DNA from: Mesonia ostreae
Lineage (GTDB): Bacteria; Bacteroidota; Bacteroidia; Flavobacteriales; Flavobacteriaceae
Direction: 5' to 3'
Assembly (NCBI RefSeq): GCF_031845265.1
Contig: NZ_JAVRBG010000007.1
Location: 138,429 to 202,428 of the forward strand
DNA length: 64,000 bases
Made by a program: the position numbers and the translations under genes. Numbering within the stretch: position 1 is the stretch's first letter; every line of letters begins with the position of its first letter. Shown in pieces: positions 7,596-15,917 of the stretch. Below the pieces are notes generated by a model that was not told the DNA's origin, searched no databases, and worked only from the letters and a program-made list of their open reading frames with translations.

Positions 7596-7793
7596 ATGGC
7601 ACATCCTAAGAGAAAAATATCTAAGACCAGAAGAGATAAAAGAAGAACGCACTATAAGGCTAAAGCTCCGCAAGTAGCTACAGATCCTACAACAGGAGAA
7701 GCGCACTTATACCACAGAGCTCACTGGCATGAAGGAAAACTTTATTATAGAGGACAAATCCTTATTGATAATACAGAAGAAGTTGAAGCTTAG
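7596..7793 (+). CDS. rpmF: 50S ribosomal protein L32
   Basis: A 65-aa basic protein with the L32 start AHPKRKISKTRRDKRRTHYK and the Bacteroidota-type C-terminal half YHRAHWHEGKLYYRGQ. It lacks the CxxC zinc-ribbon cysteines found in many L32 paralogues, as is usual in this phylum. It is the second gene of the DUF177 unit and is followed by a strong terminator. Confidence 0.97.
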   Translation: MAHPKRKISKTRRDKRRTHYKAKAPQVATDPTTGEAHLYHRAHWHEGKLYYRGQILIDNTEEVEA

Positions 7794-7817
7794 GTATTAA
7801 GCTAGATAAAATACTAT

Positions 7818-7857
7818 CAAAACTCTCGTTCGAAAGACGAGGGTTTTTGTTTTTTTA
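7818..7857 (+). terminator. Rho-independent terminator after rpmF
   Basis: CAAAACTCTCGT / ACGAGGGTTTTTG form about 12 bp with one wobble around a short loop, followed by a T-rich run. Confidence 0.85.
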
Positions 7858-7988
7858 AGACCTTTTGTCTTATAAAACGATAAATGATTGAGTTAATAAG
7901 TTGAATAAGTGGCAAAAACATATTACTTTGCACCTTAGTTTTAGAAATTAATCGATTTTTCTGAATCTAAACAATGTAGGGAAAACCC

Positions 7989-7996
7989 TATTTTTG
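7989..7996 (+). promoter_or_regulatory. -7 box of fabH
   Basis: TATTTTTG lies 18 nt before the ATG at 8015. The possible TTG start at 7994 overlaps this box, so the ATG is preferred. Confidence 0.55.
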
Positions 7997-8014
7997 CGAA
8001 ATAAAATCCTTTTT

Positions 8015-9010
8015 ATGAATAAAATCAAGGCAGCGATAACAGCTGTAGGATCTTACGTGCCGGACGACATCATTACCAATAAGATGTTGGAAGAAATGGT
8101 AGAAACCAATGATGAATGGATTACTAGCAGGACAGGTATTAAAGAAAGAAGAATCTTGAAGGATCCTAGTAAAGGAACCTCTTATTTAGGTATACAAGCT
8201 GCAAAGAATCTTATAGAAAAAAGTAATATCGACCCAGCAGAGATTGATTTATTAATTTTTGCAACCACTACGCCAGATTTACCAGTAGCCTCTACAGCAG
8301 CTTATACAGCATCAGCAATAGGAGCTACCAATGCTTTTTCTTATGATTTACAAGCCGCGTGTTCTAGTTTTCTTTACGGAATGTCTACGGCATCAAGTTA
8401 TATAGAGTGTGGCAGGTATAAAAAAATTATCGTGATTGGAGCAGATAAGATGTCTTCTATCATTGATTATAAGGACAGAGCCACCTGTATAATTTTTGGA
8501 GATGGAGCAGGAGCTGTTCTTTTTGAGCCTAACGAAGAGGGCTTAGGCTTTCAGGATGAATTTTTACGAAGCGATGGGGTAGGGAGAGACTTTTTAAAAA
8601 TTGATGCTGGCGGATCTCTTTTACCCGCAAGCCAAGAAACGGTTGCCAATGGGCAGCATTACGTACGGCAAGATGGAAAAACGGTCTTTAAATATGCGGT
8701 TTCCAATATGGCAGAAGTTAGTGCAGAAATTATGAAGAGGAATAAACTTCAAGAAAACGATGTTAACTGGTTGATAGCACATCAAGCTAATAAGAGAATT
8801 ATTGATGCCACCGCAAAGAGAATGGGCCTAAGCGAGGAAAAAGTTCTTATGAATATTGAACGCTACGGTAATACTACATCTGCAACATTGCCATTATTGT
8901 TAAGCGATTTCGAAAAACAATTTAAAAAAGGAGATAATTTGGTATTCGCTTCCTTTGGAGGCGGCTTTACTTGGGGTTCTATTTATTTAACCTGGGCATA
9001 TAACTCCTAA
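8015..9010 (+). CDS. fabH: Beta-ketoacyl-ACP synthase III
   Basis: Condenses acetyl-CoA (or a branched starter) with malonyl-ACP to start fatty-acid synthesis. 331 aa from the ATG at 8015. The catalytic triad is present: Cys116 in DLQAACSSFLYG, His256 in WLIAHQANKRI and Asn286 in RYGNTTSATLP. The N-terminal SYVPDDIITN and the TSRTGIKERR CoA-binding segment are typical. It is the first gene of a fabH-accB-accC block (gaps 27 and 88 nt) that couples initiation to malonyl-CoA supply. Confidence 0.96.
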   Translation: MNKIKAAITAVGSYVPDDIITNKMLEEMVETNDEWITSRTGIKERRILKDPSKGTSYLGIQAAKNLIEKSNIDPAEIDLLIFATTTPDLPVASTAAYTASAIGATNAFSYDLQAACSSFLYGMSTASSYIECGRYKKIIVIGADKMSSIIDYKDRATCIIFGDGAGAVLFEPNEEGLGFQDEFLRSDGVGRDFLKIDAGGSLLPASQETVANGQHYVRQDGKTVFKYAVSNMAEVSAEIMKRNKLQENDVNWLIAHQANKRIIDATAKRMGLSEEKVLMNIERYGNTTSATLPLLLSDFEKQFKKGDNLVFASFGGGFTWGSIYLTWAYNS

Positions 9011-9037
9011 TTACAAACGAAAAAAAATCTTATAGTT

Positions 9038-9544
9038 ATGGAATTAAAGGAAATTCAAAATTTAATAAAATTTGTAGCTAAATCTGGAGCTAGCGAAGTG
9101 AAATTAGAAATGGATGATATTAAAATCACTATTAAAACCACTTCAGACGATAAAGAAACAACTATCGTTCAGCAAATTCCAATGGGAGGAATGCAAGGAC
9201 AAATGCAGGCTCCGCAGCAACAAATGCAGCAACAAGCTCCTGCTTCTACACAAGAAGCACCAGCATCCACTCCAGATGCACCAGCAGCAGATGATGATTC
9301 TAAGTACATCACTGTGAAGTCTCCAATTATTGGTACATTTTACCGTAAGCCATCACCAGATAAACCTGTTTTTGCAGAGGTAGGAGATACCATCAAAGAA
9401 GGAGATGTGGTATGTATCATTGAAGCGATGAAGCTTTTTAATGAAATAGAAAGTGAAGTAAGTGGTAAAATCGTAAAGGTTTTGGTAGATGAAGCTTCTC
9501 CTGTAGAGTTTGATCAGCCCTTATTTTTAGTAGATCCATCATAA
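9038..9544 (+). CDS. accB: Biotin carboxyl carrier protein of acetyl-CoA carboxylase
   Basis: 168 aa. The N-terminal helix (1-30) is followed by a Gln/Ala/Pro/Met-rich flexible linker (about 45-85) and a C-terminal biotinyl domain starting at ITVKSPIIGTFYRKPSPDKP. The domain has the biotinylated lysine K132 in the EAMKL motif. The thumb loop SPDKPVFAEVGD, characteristic of AccB rather than other biotinyl proteins, is present. It carries carboxybiotin between AccC and the carboxyltransferase. It lies between fabH and accC. Confidence 0.97.
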   Translation: MELKEIQNLIKFVAKSGASEVKLEMDDIKITIKTTSDDKETTIVQQIPMGGMQGQMQAPQQQMQQQAPASTQEAPASTPDAPAADDDSKYITVKSPIIGTFYRKPSPDKPVFAEVGDTIKEGDVVCIIEAMKLFNEIESEVSGKIVKVLVDEASPVEFDQPLFLVDPS

Positions 9545-9632
9545 GAAGTTTTAAATACTAAAATTTGAATGATGCTCTAGTATAGCATTTGAAATAGTGG
9601 ATTATTAAAACTCAAATTTAAAATTTCAAAAG

Positions 9633-10994
9633 ATGTTTAAAAAGATACTAATTGCCAATAGAGGAGAAATTGCATTACGTGTAATTAGAACCTGTAAAGA
9701 AATGGGAATCAAAACCGTGGCGGTATACTCAAAAGCAGATGCAGATAGTTTGCACGTACGTTTTGCAGATGAAGCTGTTTGTATAGGTCCGGCACCAAGT
9801 AACGAGTCTTATTTAAAAATATCAAATATAATTGCTGCTGCAGAGATAACTAATGCAGATGCGATCCATCCTGGATATGGTTTCTTAGCCGAAAATTCTA
9901 AGTTTTCTAAAATTTGTCAAGAGCACGATATCAAATTTATTGGAGCTTCGCCAGGTATGATCGATAAAATGGGCGATAAAGCTTCGGCTAGAGCAACTAT
10001 GCAATCTGCGGGAGTGCCTTGTATTCCAGGCTCTGACGGTCTTTTAGAAGATTTTGCAGACTGTCTTAAAACTGCAAAAGCTATGGGCTTTCCAGTAATG
10101 CTTAAAGCCACCGCAGGTGGTGGAGGTAAAGGGATGCGTGCCGTTTGGAAAGAAGAAGAACTTCAAGATGCTTGGGATTCGGCAAGACAAGAAGCTGGAG
10201 CTGCTTTTGGTAATAATGGTATGTATTTAGAGAAACTCATTGAAGAACCTCGTCATATCGAAATTCAAATTGTAGGAGACAGTAAAGGAAAAGCATGCCA
10301 TCTTTCAGAAAGAGATTGCTCTATACAACGTCGTCATCAAAAACTTACCGAAGAAACTCCATCTCCATTTATGACCGATGAACTTCGGGAAAAAATGGGA
10401 GAAGCTGCCATAAAAGCAGCAGAATATATTAAGTACGAAGGAGCGGGAACTGTAGAGTTTTTAGTAGACAAGCACCGTAATTTTTACTTTATGGAGATGA
10501 ATACTCGTATCCAAGTTGAACATCCTATTACAGAGCAAGTAATTGATTATGATTTAATTAGAGAGCAAATTTTGGTGGCGGCAAACGTACCAATATCAGG
10601 CAAGAACTATTTGCCAAAGTTACACTCTATTGAATGTCGTATCAATGCAGAAGATCCTTATAATGGGTTTAGACCTTCTCCAGGAAAAATCACCAATCTG
10701 CACGCGCCAGGAGGACACGGAGTGCGAATAGACACTCACGTATATAGTGGATATTCTATCCCTCCCAACTACGACTCTATGATTGCCAAGCTCATCACAA
10801 CAGCGCAAACAAGAGAGGAAGCCATCAATAAAATGAAGCGCTCTTTAGATGAGTTTATTATAGAAGGGGTAAAGACAACCATTCCTTTTCACCGTCAATT
10901 AATGGATCATCCAGATTATTTAGCGGGTAATTATACCACAAAATTTATGGAAGATTTTGAAATGGATGAAAAATATAAAGACCAAGATTTATAG
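9633..10994 (+). CDS. accC: Biotin carboxylase subunit of acetyl-CoA carboxylase
   Basis: An ATP-grasp enzyme that carboxylates biotin on AccB, 453 aa. The N-terminal domain starts KILIANRGEIALRVIRTCKE. The glycine-rich ATP loop is KATAGGGGKGMR. CSIQRRHQKL and EMNTRIQVEHPITE carry the metal and bicarbonate residues. The C-terminal domain contains HSIECRINAEDP. It lies 88 nt after accB. It is followed by a strong terminator and then by a dispersed 90-bp repeat. Confidence 0.97.
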   Translation: MFKKILIANRGEIALRVIRTCKEMGIKTVAVYSKADADSLHVRFADEAVCIGPAPSNESYLKISNIIAAAEITNADAIHPGYGFLAENSKFSKICQEHDIKFIGASPGMIDKMGDKASARATMQSAGVPCIPGSDGLLEDFADCLKTAKAMGFPVMLKATAGGGGKGMRAVWKEEELQDAWDSARQEAGAAFGNNGMYLEKLIEEPRHIEIQIVGDSKGKACHLSERDCSIQRRHQKLTEETPSPFMTDELREKMGEAAIKAAEYIKYEGAGTVEFLVDKHRNFYFMEMNTRIQVEHPITEQVIDYDLIREQILVAANVPISGKNYLPKLHSIECRINAEDPYNGFRPSPGKITNLHAPGGHGVRIDTHVYSGYSIPPNYDSMIAKLITTAQTREEAINKMKRSLDEFIIEGVKTTIPFHRQLMDHPDYLAGNYTTKFMEDFEMDEKYKDQDL

Positions 10995-10999
10995 ATATA

Positions 11000-11033
11000 A
11001 AAACCCTCAATTAATTTGAGGGTTTTCTTTTTT
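11000..11033 (+). terminator. Rho-independent terminator after accC
   Basis: AAAACCCTCAA-TTAAT-TTGAGGGTTTT followed by CTTTTTTTT: an 11-bp stem and a U-tract. Confidence 0.9.
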
Positions 11034-11034
11034 T

Positions 11035-11124
11035 AGGGCGTTCCCCTGCGGGTCGGGCTATTCGCTATATCTTTTTTGGTTTTCAACACAAAAAAGGATG
11101 CCGCTACTATCCCTAACGCAAAAA
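11035..11124. repeat. 90-bp dispersed structured repeat, copy 1
   Basis: It begins AGGGCGTTCCCCTGCGGG and ends CTAACGCAAAAA. It is an exact reverse-complement match of 22812-22901. The centre can form CTTTTTTG / CAAAAAAG around a 10-nt loop, and the outer ends carry complementary GCGTT / AACGC, so the unit is a compound hairpin like REP-type elements. No ORF is present in it. Confidence 0.9.
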
Positions 11125-11193
11125 ACTTCGCTATTTTAGTTTCAAAATGAGAAGAGCGTATTTTTTATCAAGAATGGATGCCCAGCATCGCCT

Positions 11194-11889
11194 ATGAAAA
11201 GATTTTTTAAGTTTATTGGGAAACTAATCTTATGGTTTTTTGGAATCACTATTCTATGGGTAGTAATTTATAAATGGGTTCCTGTGCCTATAACGCCATT
11301 AATGGTTATTCGATATGTAGAAACTCCTTCAGAAAATAGAAATGGATGGCAATACGATTGGGAACCTATAGAAAACATTTCTGTTAACCTACAAAAAGCT
11401 GTGATTTGCAGTGAAGATCAAAATTTTCTAAAACACAATGGCTTTGATTTGGAAGCTATAGAAAAAGCGATTCAAAATAACAAAAAAGGTAAACGCTTAC
11501 GCGGAGCAAGCAGTATTAGTCAGCAAACAGCTAAAAATGTTTTCTTATGGCCAGGAAGAAATTGGCTAAGAAAAGGACTAGAAGTGTATTTTACTTTTTT
11601 AATAGAAACCATTTGGAGCAAAGAACGTCTTCTAGAAGTGTATGTTAACAGCATAGAAATGGGCAACGGAGTTTATGGCGCCGAAGCTGCCGCAAACTTT
11701 TGGTTTAAAAAATCTGCCAGTCAATTAAGTGCTTCTCAAGCTGCTGCGATTGCGGCGATATTGCCTAATCCTTTGCAATATCGAGCCAATCCACCAACAA
11801 GCTATATTCAATCAAGAAAAGCTTGGATTACACGTCAAATGGATTATTACGGACCCTTAACCTTTGACCCCAAAGAAAATAAAAAGTAA
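11194..11889 (+). CDS. mtgA: Monofunctional peptidoglycan glycosyltransferase
   Basis: A GT51 enzyme polymerising lipid II glycan strands without a transpeptidase domain. It is 231 aa, family length. It has an N-terminal membrane anchor (about residues 8-28), the catalytic glutamate in SEDQNFLKHNGFD (motif 1), RGASSISQQTAKNVFLW (motif 2), and the later ERLLEVYVNSIEMGNGVYGAEAAA and IAAILPNP motifs. Its stop overlaps the ATG of the next gene by one base (TAATG), implying translational coupling. Confidence 0.93.
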   Translation: MKRFFKFIGKLILWFFGITILWVVIYKWVPVPITPLMVIRYVETPSENRNGWQYDWEPIENISVNLQKAVICSEDQNFLKHNGFDLEAIEKAIQNNKKGKRLRGASSISQQTAKNVFLWPGRNWLRKGLEVYFTFLIETIWSKERLLEVYVNSIEMGNGVYGAEAAANFWFKKSASQLSASQAAAIAAILPNPLQYRANPPTSYIQSRKAWITRQMDYYGPLTFDPKENKK

Positions 11890-12335
11890 TGCAAAGACAA
11901 CAACTTTTAGAAGCTTGTCACCTTTACGTAGAAGAACGCATGTTGCGTTTACAAACTTCTATTAGAGGTTTAGAAAGTGACTTAGAAAATGAAACTAAAA
12001 GCAGTGCAGGTGATAAATATGAAACCTCCCGCGAAATGATTAATACTGAGATTTCTCAGCTCGAAAATCAGTTGAAGGAGTTTAAAAAACTACAAGAAAT
12101 TTTACAATTGCCCAATTTACAAAAGGCTGCTACAAAAATTCAGTTGGGAAGCATAGTTACTACAAGTCTCGCGAACTACTTTATAGCCATTTCTGCGGGA
12201 GAGATTAAACTGAAGAAGCAAAATTTCTACGCCATTGGAATTAATTCTCCTATTGCAAAACTCTTGCTAGGAAAGCAAAAAGACGATAGGTTTAGTTTCC
12301 GTAAAGAAGAAATAAAAATTTTATCTGTGGATTAA
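11889..12335 (+). CDS. Coiled-coil protein with GreA/GreB-like C-terminal domain
   Basis: 148 aa, partner unknown. Residues 1-75 are charged and helical (LESDLENE, ISQLENQLKEFKKLQ), compatible with an antiparallel coiled coil. Residues 85-145 resemble the Gre factor C-terminal FKBP-like domain: a GSIVTTS strand, a glycine turn in ISAGEIKL, then SPIAKLLLGKQKDDRFSF, close to the SPxGxALLGK pattern of GreA. The same overall order (coiled coil then FKBP-like) is found in Gre factors. I infer a distant Gre-like protein, but binding to RNA polymerase secondary channel is not shown. It is translationally coupled to mtgA. Database names linking such proteins to 3-oxoacyl-ACP synthase are not supported by the sequence. 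Confidence 0.6.
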   Translation: MQRQQLLEACHLYVEERMLRLQTSIRGLESDLENETKSSAGDKYETSREMINTEISQLENQLKEFKKLQEILQLPNLQKAATKIQLGSIVTTSLANYFIAISAGEIKLKKQNFYAIGINSPIAKLLLGKQKDDRFSFRKEEIKILSVD

Positions 12336-12364
12336 GGATCAATTTCAGAATAATTAGAGAAAGC

Positions 12365-13351
12365 TTAAAACTTGTTTTCTACCAAATATTCTGCAATTTG
12401 TACTGCGTTGGTGGCAGCTCCTTTTCTTAGATTATCAGCAACAATCCATAATTGTAAAGCTCTAGGATGCGAATGATCTTTACGTATTCTACCTACAAAA
12501 ACATCATTTTTTCCTTCGGCATATATAGGCATTGGGTAGGTATTCACACTCGGATAATCTTGTAGCGTAATCCCTGGAAAATCCTTTAGCGCTTTCTTAA
12601 TAGATGAAATTTCAAACTCTTTTTCAAATTCTATATTCACCGACTCACTGTGACCACCCACCACTGGAATTCTCACTGCAGTTGCAGAAACCAAAACCGT
12701 ATCGTCAGCCAGAATTTTCTTGGTTTCATCGGTAAGTTTCATCTCCTCTTTGGTATAATCATTTTCTAAGAATACATCACAATGCGGAATTGCGTTTTGA
12801 TGAATAGGGTAGGGATAAGCCATTTCTCCCGTTTCTCCCTTATATTCGCGCTCTAATTGCTGCACTGCTTTTACTCCAGTACCAGTAATCGATTGGTAGG
12901 TAGAAACGATCACGCGTTTTATTTTAAATTGGTCGTGTAATGGCTTTAACGTCAAAACTAATTGTATGGTTGAACAATTGGGGTTAGCAATAATCTTATC
13001 TTCTTTGGTAAGACTGCTGGCGTTAATTTCGGGAACAATTAGTTTTTTGGTGGGATTCATTCGCCAAGCCGAAGAATTATCGATAACGGTTGTTCCTGCT
13101 TCGGCAAATTTTGGTGCCCATTCTAACGAAGTTTTTCCTCCCGCCGAAAACAAAGCGATATCGGGTTGTAAATCTAATGCAGTTTGCAGATTTACCAGTT
13201 GGTATTTTGCCCCTTTAAATTCAATTTCCTTTCCTACAGATCGCTCTGAAGCTACCGGAATTAATTCCGTTAACGGAAAATTACGCTCTGCTAATACTTT
13301 TAGAATCACTTGACCAACCATACCTGTGGCACCGATTACTGCTACTTTCAT
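12365..13351 (-). CDS. asd: Aspartate-semialdehyde dehydrogenase
   Basis: NADPH-dependent reduction of aspartyl phosphate, the branch point to lysine/DAP, threonine and methionine. 328 aa. The Rossmann motif VAVIGATGMVGQ is at the N-terminus. The catalytic cysteine is Cys126 in IANPNCSTIQ. The acid/base histidine lies in VGGHSESVNIEF. It is a single gene, convergent with the Gre-like gene (29-nt gap). The upstream 13352-13507 stretch shows no gene. Confidence 0.96.
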   Translation of the reverse strand: MKVAVIGATGMVGQVILKVLAERNFPLTELIPVASERSVGKEIEFKGAKYQLVNLQTALDLQPDIALFSAGGKTSLEWAPKFAEAGTTVIDNSSAWRMNPTKKLIVPEINASSLTKEDKIIANPNCSTIQLVLTLKPLHDQFKIKRVIVSTYQSITGTGVKAVQQLEREYKGETGEMAYPYPIHQNAIPHCDVFLENDYTKEEMKLTDETKKILADDTVLVSATAVRIPVVGGHSESVNIEFEKEFEISSIKKALKDFPGITLQDYPSVNTYPMPIYAEGKNDVFVGRIRKDHSHPRALQLWIVADNLRKGAATNAVQIAEYLVENKF

Positions 13352-13507
13352 AATGAGGGTTTTATAATAGAATAACGAAAATTGATTTTTTTAAAAAGCT
13401 AACTGAAAACTATATTTTCGTTTTAAAAACCTCACAGTTCTTTAAGACCTGTGAAGTTTCACAAAGATAAAATACGTTTTTCAAAATAAACCATTAGAAG
13501 ATAAAAA

Positions 13508-13541
13508 AGGACCCCGTAATTGTTTTTCAACAATTCGGGGT
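13508..13541 (-). terminator. Terminator after mscL
   Basis: ACCCCG(T)AATTGTT / AACAATTCGGGGT pair with one bulge. Read on the minus strand, the stem is followed by CCTTTTTTAT, so it terminates the mscL transcript. Confidence 0.85.
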
Positions 13542-13590
13542 TTGATTATTAAATGAACAGTGTAGCGGTTACTACGTCTTTTAATTGTTT

Positions 13591-14025
13591 TTATGAAGTG
13601 CTATTTTGCTTTTTCAACTCGTCTCTAATTTGAGTAAGAAGCTGTTCTTGAGAGGGACCAGCGGGAGCTGCAACGGGTTTTGGATCTTCTTTTTTCTTCA
13701 CATTTTCATAGTATTTTAAAAATAGGTAGATAAAAAGACCTACAATAATAAAATTGATAATCGCTTGTATCAGGTTCCCGTAAGTAATTACCGCCGCTTT
13801 GGCTTCTCTGGCTGCTTCTAGACTTTCATAATTGACTCCGTCTAGAGAAATAAATTTTTTGGTAAAATCTACTCCGCCCGTGAGCATTCCAATAATTGGT
13901 GTAATGACATCTTTTACAAAAGAGTCTACAATAGTTTTAAAGGCAGCGCCAATAACAACTGCTGTTGCTAAAGCTACAATGTCGCCTTTCATTAAGAATT
14001 TTTTAAAATCGCTTAGAAAGCCCAT
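13591..14025 (-). CDS. mscL: Large-conductance mechanosensitive channel
   Basis: A homopentameric osmotic release valve in the inner membrane, 144 aa. The N-terminal amphipathic helix FLSDFKKFLMKGD is followed by TM1 (DIVALATAVVIGAAFKTIVDS with the small-residue gate AVVIGAAF), a periplasmic loop with TPIIG, and TM2 (AIINFIIVGLFIYLFLKYY). The C-terminal cytoplasmic helix ends QEQLLTQIRDELKK, the conserved pentamer bundle. It is a single gene downstream of alr. Confidence 0.97.
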   Translation of the reverse strand: MGFLSDFKKFLMKGDIVALATAVVIGAAFKTIVDSFVKDVITPIIGMLTGGVDFTKKFISLDGVNYESLEAAREAKAAVITYGNLIQAIINFIIVGLFIYLFLKYYENVKKKEDPKPVAAPAGPSQEQLLTQIRDELKKQNSTS

Positions 14026-14075
14026 AATTTTGATTGGTTTAGTTTATAAAATTAAAGGTAAACTAAATTTTAACT

Positions 14076-15179
14076 TTACGGAATAATTTTTCTTTTTACG
14101 CGCTGAGAGATGGATGTAATCAGTTCATAGGAAATGGTGCCGGCATTGTGAGCAAAAACTTCGGCGCTTTTATCTTTTCCAAAGAGAATCACTTCATCTC
14201 CTTCTTCACAATCAATACCTGTAATGTCTACCATAATCATATCCATACACACGTTGCCAATAATGGGAGCTAAATTTCCATGAATGGAGACGTTGGTGTT
14301 CTGTTTGCCGTAAATTCTATTAATTCCGTCGGCGTGACCTAAAGGTAAGGTGGCCGTTTTGGTATCTTTTGAAGCATTAAACATTCGGTTATACCCTACA
14401 CTTTCGCCTTTTTTGATGTTGTGAATTTGAGAAATAATGGTTTTTAGAGTTCCAATAGGGATGAGTTGTTGGTCGACTTCTTTAGAGTTTCCGTAGCCGT
14501 AGAGGCCAATTCCTGTTCTCACCATATCCAGATGAGCCTCGGGATAATTTAAAATTCCACTGGTATTGCACAAATGTCGTAATGGACGGTAGCCTAAGTT
14601 CTCTATCAATTGATCACTTACTTTTTTAAACGTGTCCATTTGATGATGGGTAAACTCTTTCTCTTTAACATCTTCACTAGCAGCAAAATGAGAAAAAATT
14701 CCGTCTACTTTTATACTTGAAGTTTGTTTTAATTTCTCCACTATCATTGGGACTTCTTTCGGATCAAAACCCAGTCGATTTAAACCCGTATTCAGTTTTA
14801 AGTGAATAGGATAATTTTTTTGTTGATTTGCTTCCGCGGAAGCGATAAAATGATTAAGTACAAATTCGCTATAAATACTTGGTGTAAGACATTGATCTAT
14901 AATTTCTTGAAAGTGTGTAGACTGCGGGTGAAGCACCAAAATAGGTTGGGTGATTCCACCATTTCTTAAATCGATTCCCTCTTGCGTGTAAGCCACCGCA
15001 AAATAATCTACGCCCAGGCTTTCTAGTTTTTTAGCCAATGCTACCGAATCACTTCCGTAGGCAAAAGCTTTAATGACGGCGAGTTTTTTTACGTTATCAT
15101 CTACTTTAGAGGCAAGATAGCGGTAGTTATGCTCTAGCGCTTTTAAATCTATTTCGAGAACGGTTTCTGAAGGTTTCAT
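14076..15179 (-). CDS. alr: Alanine racemase
   Basis: A PLP enzyme making D-alanine for peptidoglycan, 367 aa. The PLP lysine is K37 in AVIKAFAYGSD, where the classical form is VVKANAYGHG. The catalytic tyrosine lies in VGYNRMFNAS, and the C-terminal barrel has NVCMDMIMVDI. In many Bacteroidota alr is fused to murF; here it is free-standing. Its start overlaps the end of tdk by 4 nt (ATGA-type coupling). The gene contains the palindrome GCTTCCGCGGAAGC at 14830-14843, read as ASAEA. Confidence 0.95.
   Translation of the reverse strand: MKPSETVLEIDLKALEHNYRYLASKVDDNVKKLAVIKAFAYGSDSVALAKKLESLGVDYFAVAYTQEGIDLRNGGITQPILVLHPQSTHFQEIIDQCLTPSIYSEFVLNHFIASAEANQQKNYPIHLKLNTGLNRLGFDPKEVPMIVEKLKQTSSIKVDGIFSHFAASEDVKEKEFTHHQMDTFKKVSDQLIENLGYRPLRHLCNTSGILNYPEAHLDMVRTGIGLYGYGNSKEVDQQLIPIGTLKTIISQIHNIKKGESVGYNRMFNASKDTKTATLPLGHADGINRIYGKQNTNVSIHGNLAPIIGNVCMDMIMVDITGIDCEEGDEVILFGKDKSAEVFAHNAGTISYELITSISQRVKRKIIP
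14830..14843. repeat. Iterated palindrome GCTTCCGCGGAAGC (in alr)
   Basis: A perfect 14-nt palindrome inside alr, in the phase that encodes ASAE. It is one of six copies of the core TTCCGCGGAA in the window. Confidence 0.85.
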
Positions 15180-15814
15180 AGTTTTCTTTCTTTTGGGAGA
15201 ACCTCACTTATTTCAACATCCAGTTTTCTCACTTTTTGATCGCGCATGGCTTTGTAATAGGCGGCTCTACTAAGCGGTTCATATTCTTCGGTTTCTCCAA
15301 GAAGAACCAAATCTTTACTGGCTGCTTTTCTAAAGCTGTATTGTGCCAAATTTCCTGTTCTTGTACATACGGCGTGCACTTTGGTCACATATTCTGCAGT
15401 CGCCATGAGATTAGGAATTGGACCAAAAGGGTTGCCTTTAAAATCCATATCTAAACCCGCCACTACAACGCGAATGCCTTTATTGGCAAGATCGTTACAA
15501 ACGCTTACAATCTCATCGTCAAAAAACTGAGCTTCATCAATACCCACCACATCGCAAGAATCTGCTAAAAGCCTAATATTTGCAGCTGCAGGAACAGGAG
15601 TAGACCTAATTTCATTCGCATCGTGAGAAATCACCATGTCTTCATCGTAGCGAATATCTATGGTAGGTTTAAAAATTTCTACTTTCTGTTTGGCAAATTG
15701 GGCGCGCTTTAATCTGCGAATAAGCTCTTCGGTTTTTCCAGAGAACATACTTCCACAAATTACTTCAATCCATCCAAATTGCTCTTCGTGATTTACGGTA
15801 TTTTCAAGAAACAT
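15176..15814 (-). CDS. tdk: Thymidine kinase (type II)
   Basis: ATP-dependent phosphorylation of thymidine in nucleoside salvage. 212 aa from the ATG at 15814; a TTG at 15835 would add 7 residues that do not look conserved. The P-loop is CGSMFSGKTEELIRR, the Walker B region VVGIDEAQFFDDE, and the lasso segment follows. The zinc-ribbon found in most type II kinases is degraded: only VCTRTGN remains of the first CxxC and the second pair is absent. alr follows with a 4-nt overlap. Confidence 0.94.
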   Translation of the reverse strand: MFLENTVNHEEQFGWIEVICGSMFSGKTEELIRRLKRAQFAKQKVEIFKPTIDIRYDEDMVISHDANEIRSTPVPAAANIRLLADSCDVVGIDEAQFFDDEIVSVCNDLANKGIRVVVAGLDMDFKGNPFGPIPNLMATAEYVTKVHAVCTRTGNLAQYSFRKAASKDLVLLGETEEYEPLSRAAYYKAMRDQKVRKLDVEISEVLPKERKL

Positions 15815-15917
15815 TTTGTAATTTTCAGCATTCAAACAGGAAACTTCCTGTAAAAAAATAAAGTTGAGATAAATTTACTAAAAATTAAGCTCCACAAGCA
15901 AAGTAAATCATAAAGTT

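Noticed and set aside
7994..8014. TTG at 7994 as start of fabH
   Set aside because: It lies inside the -7 box; the ATG at 8015 fits the family start.
12966..13313. Plus-strand ORF opposite asd
   Set aside because: An antisense shadow of aspartate-semialdehyde dehydrogenase; no family features.
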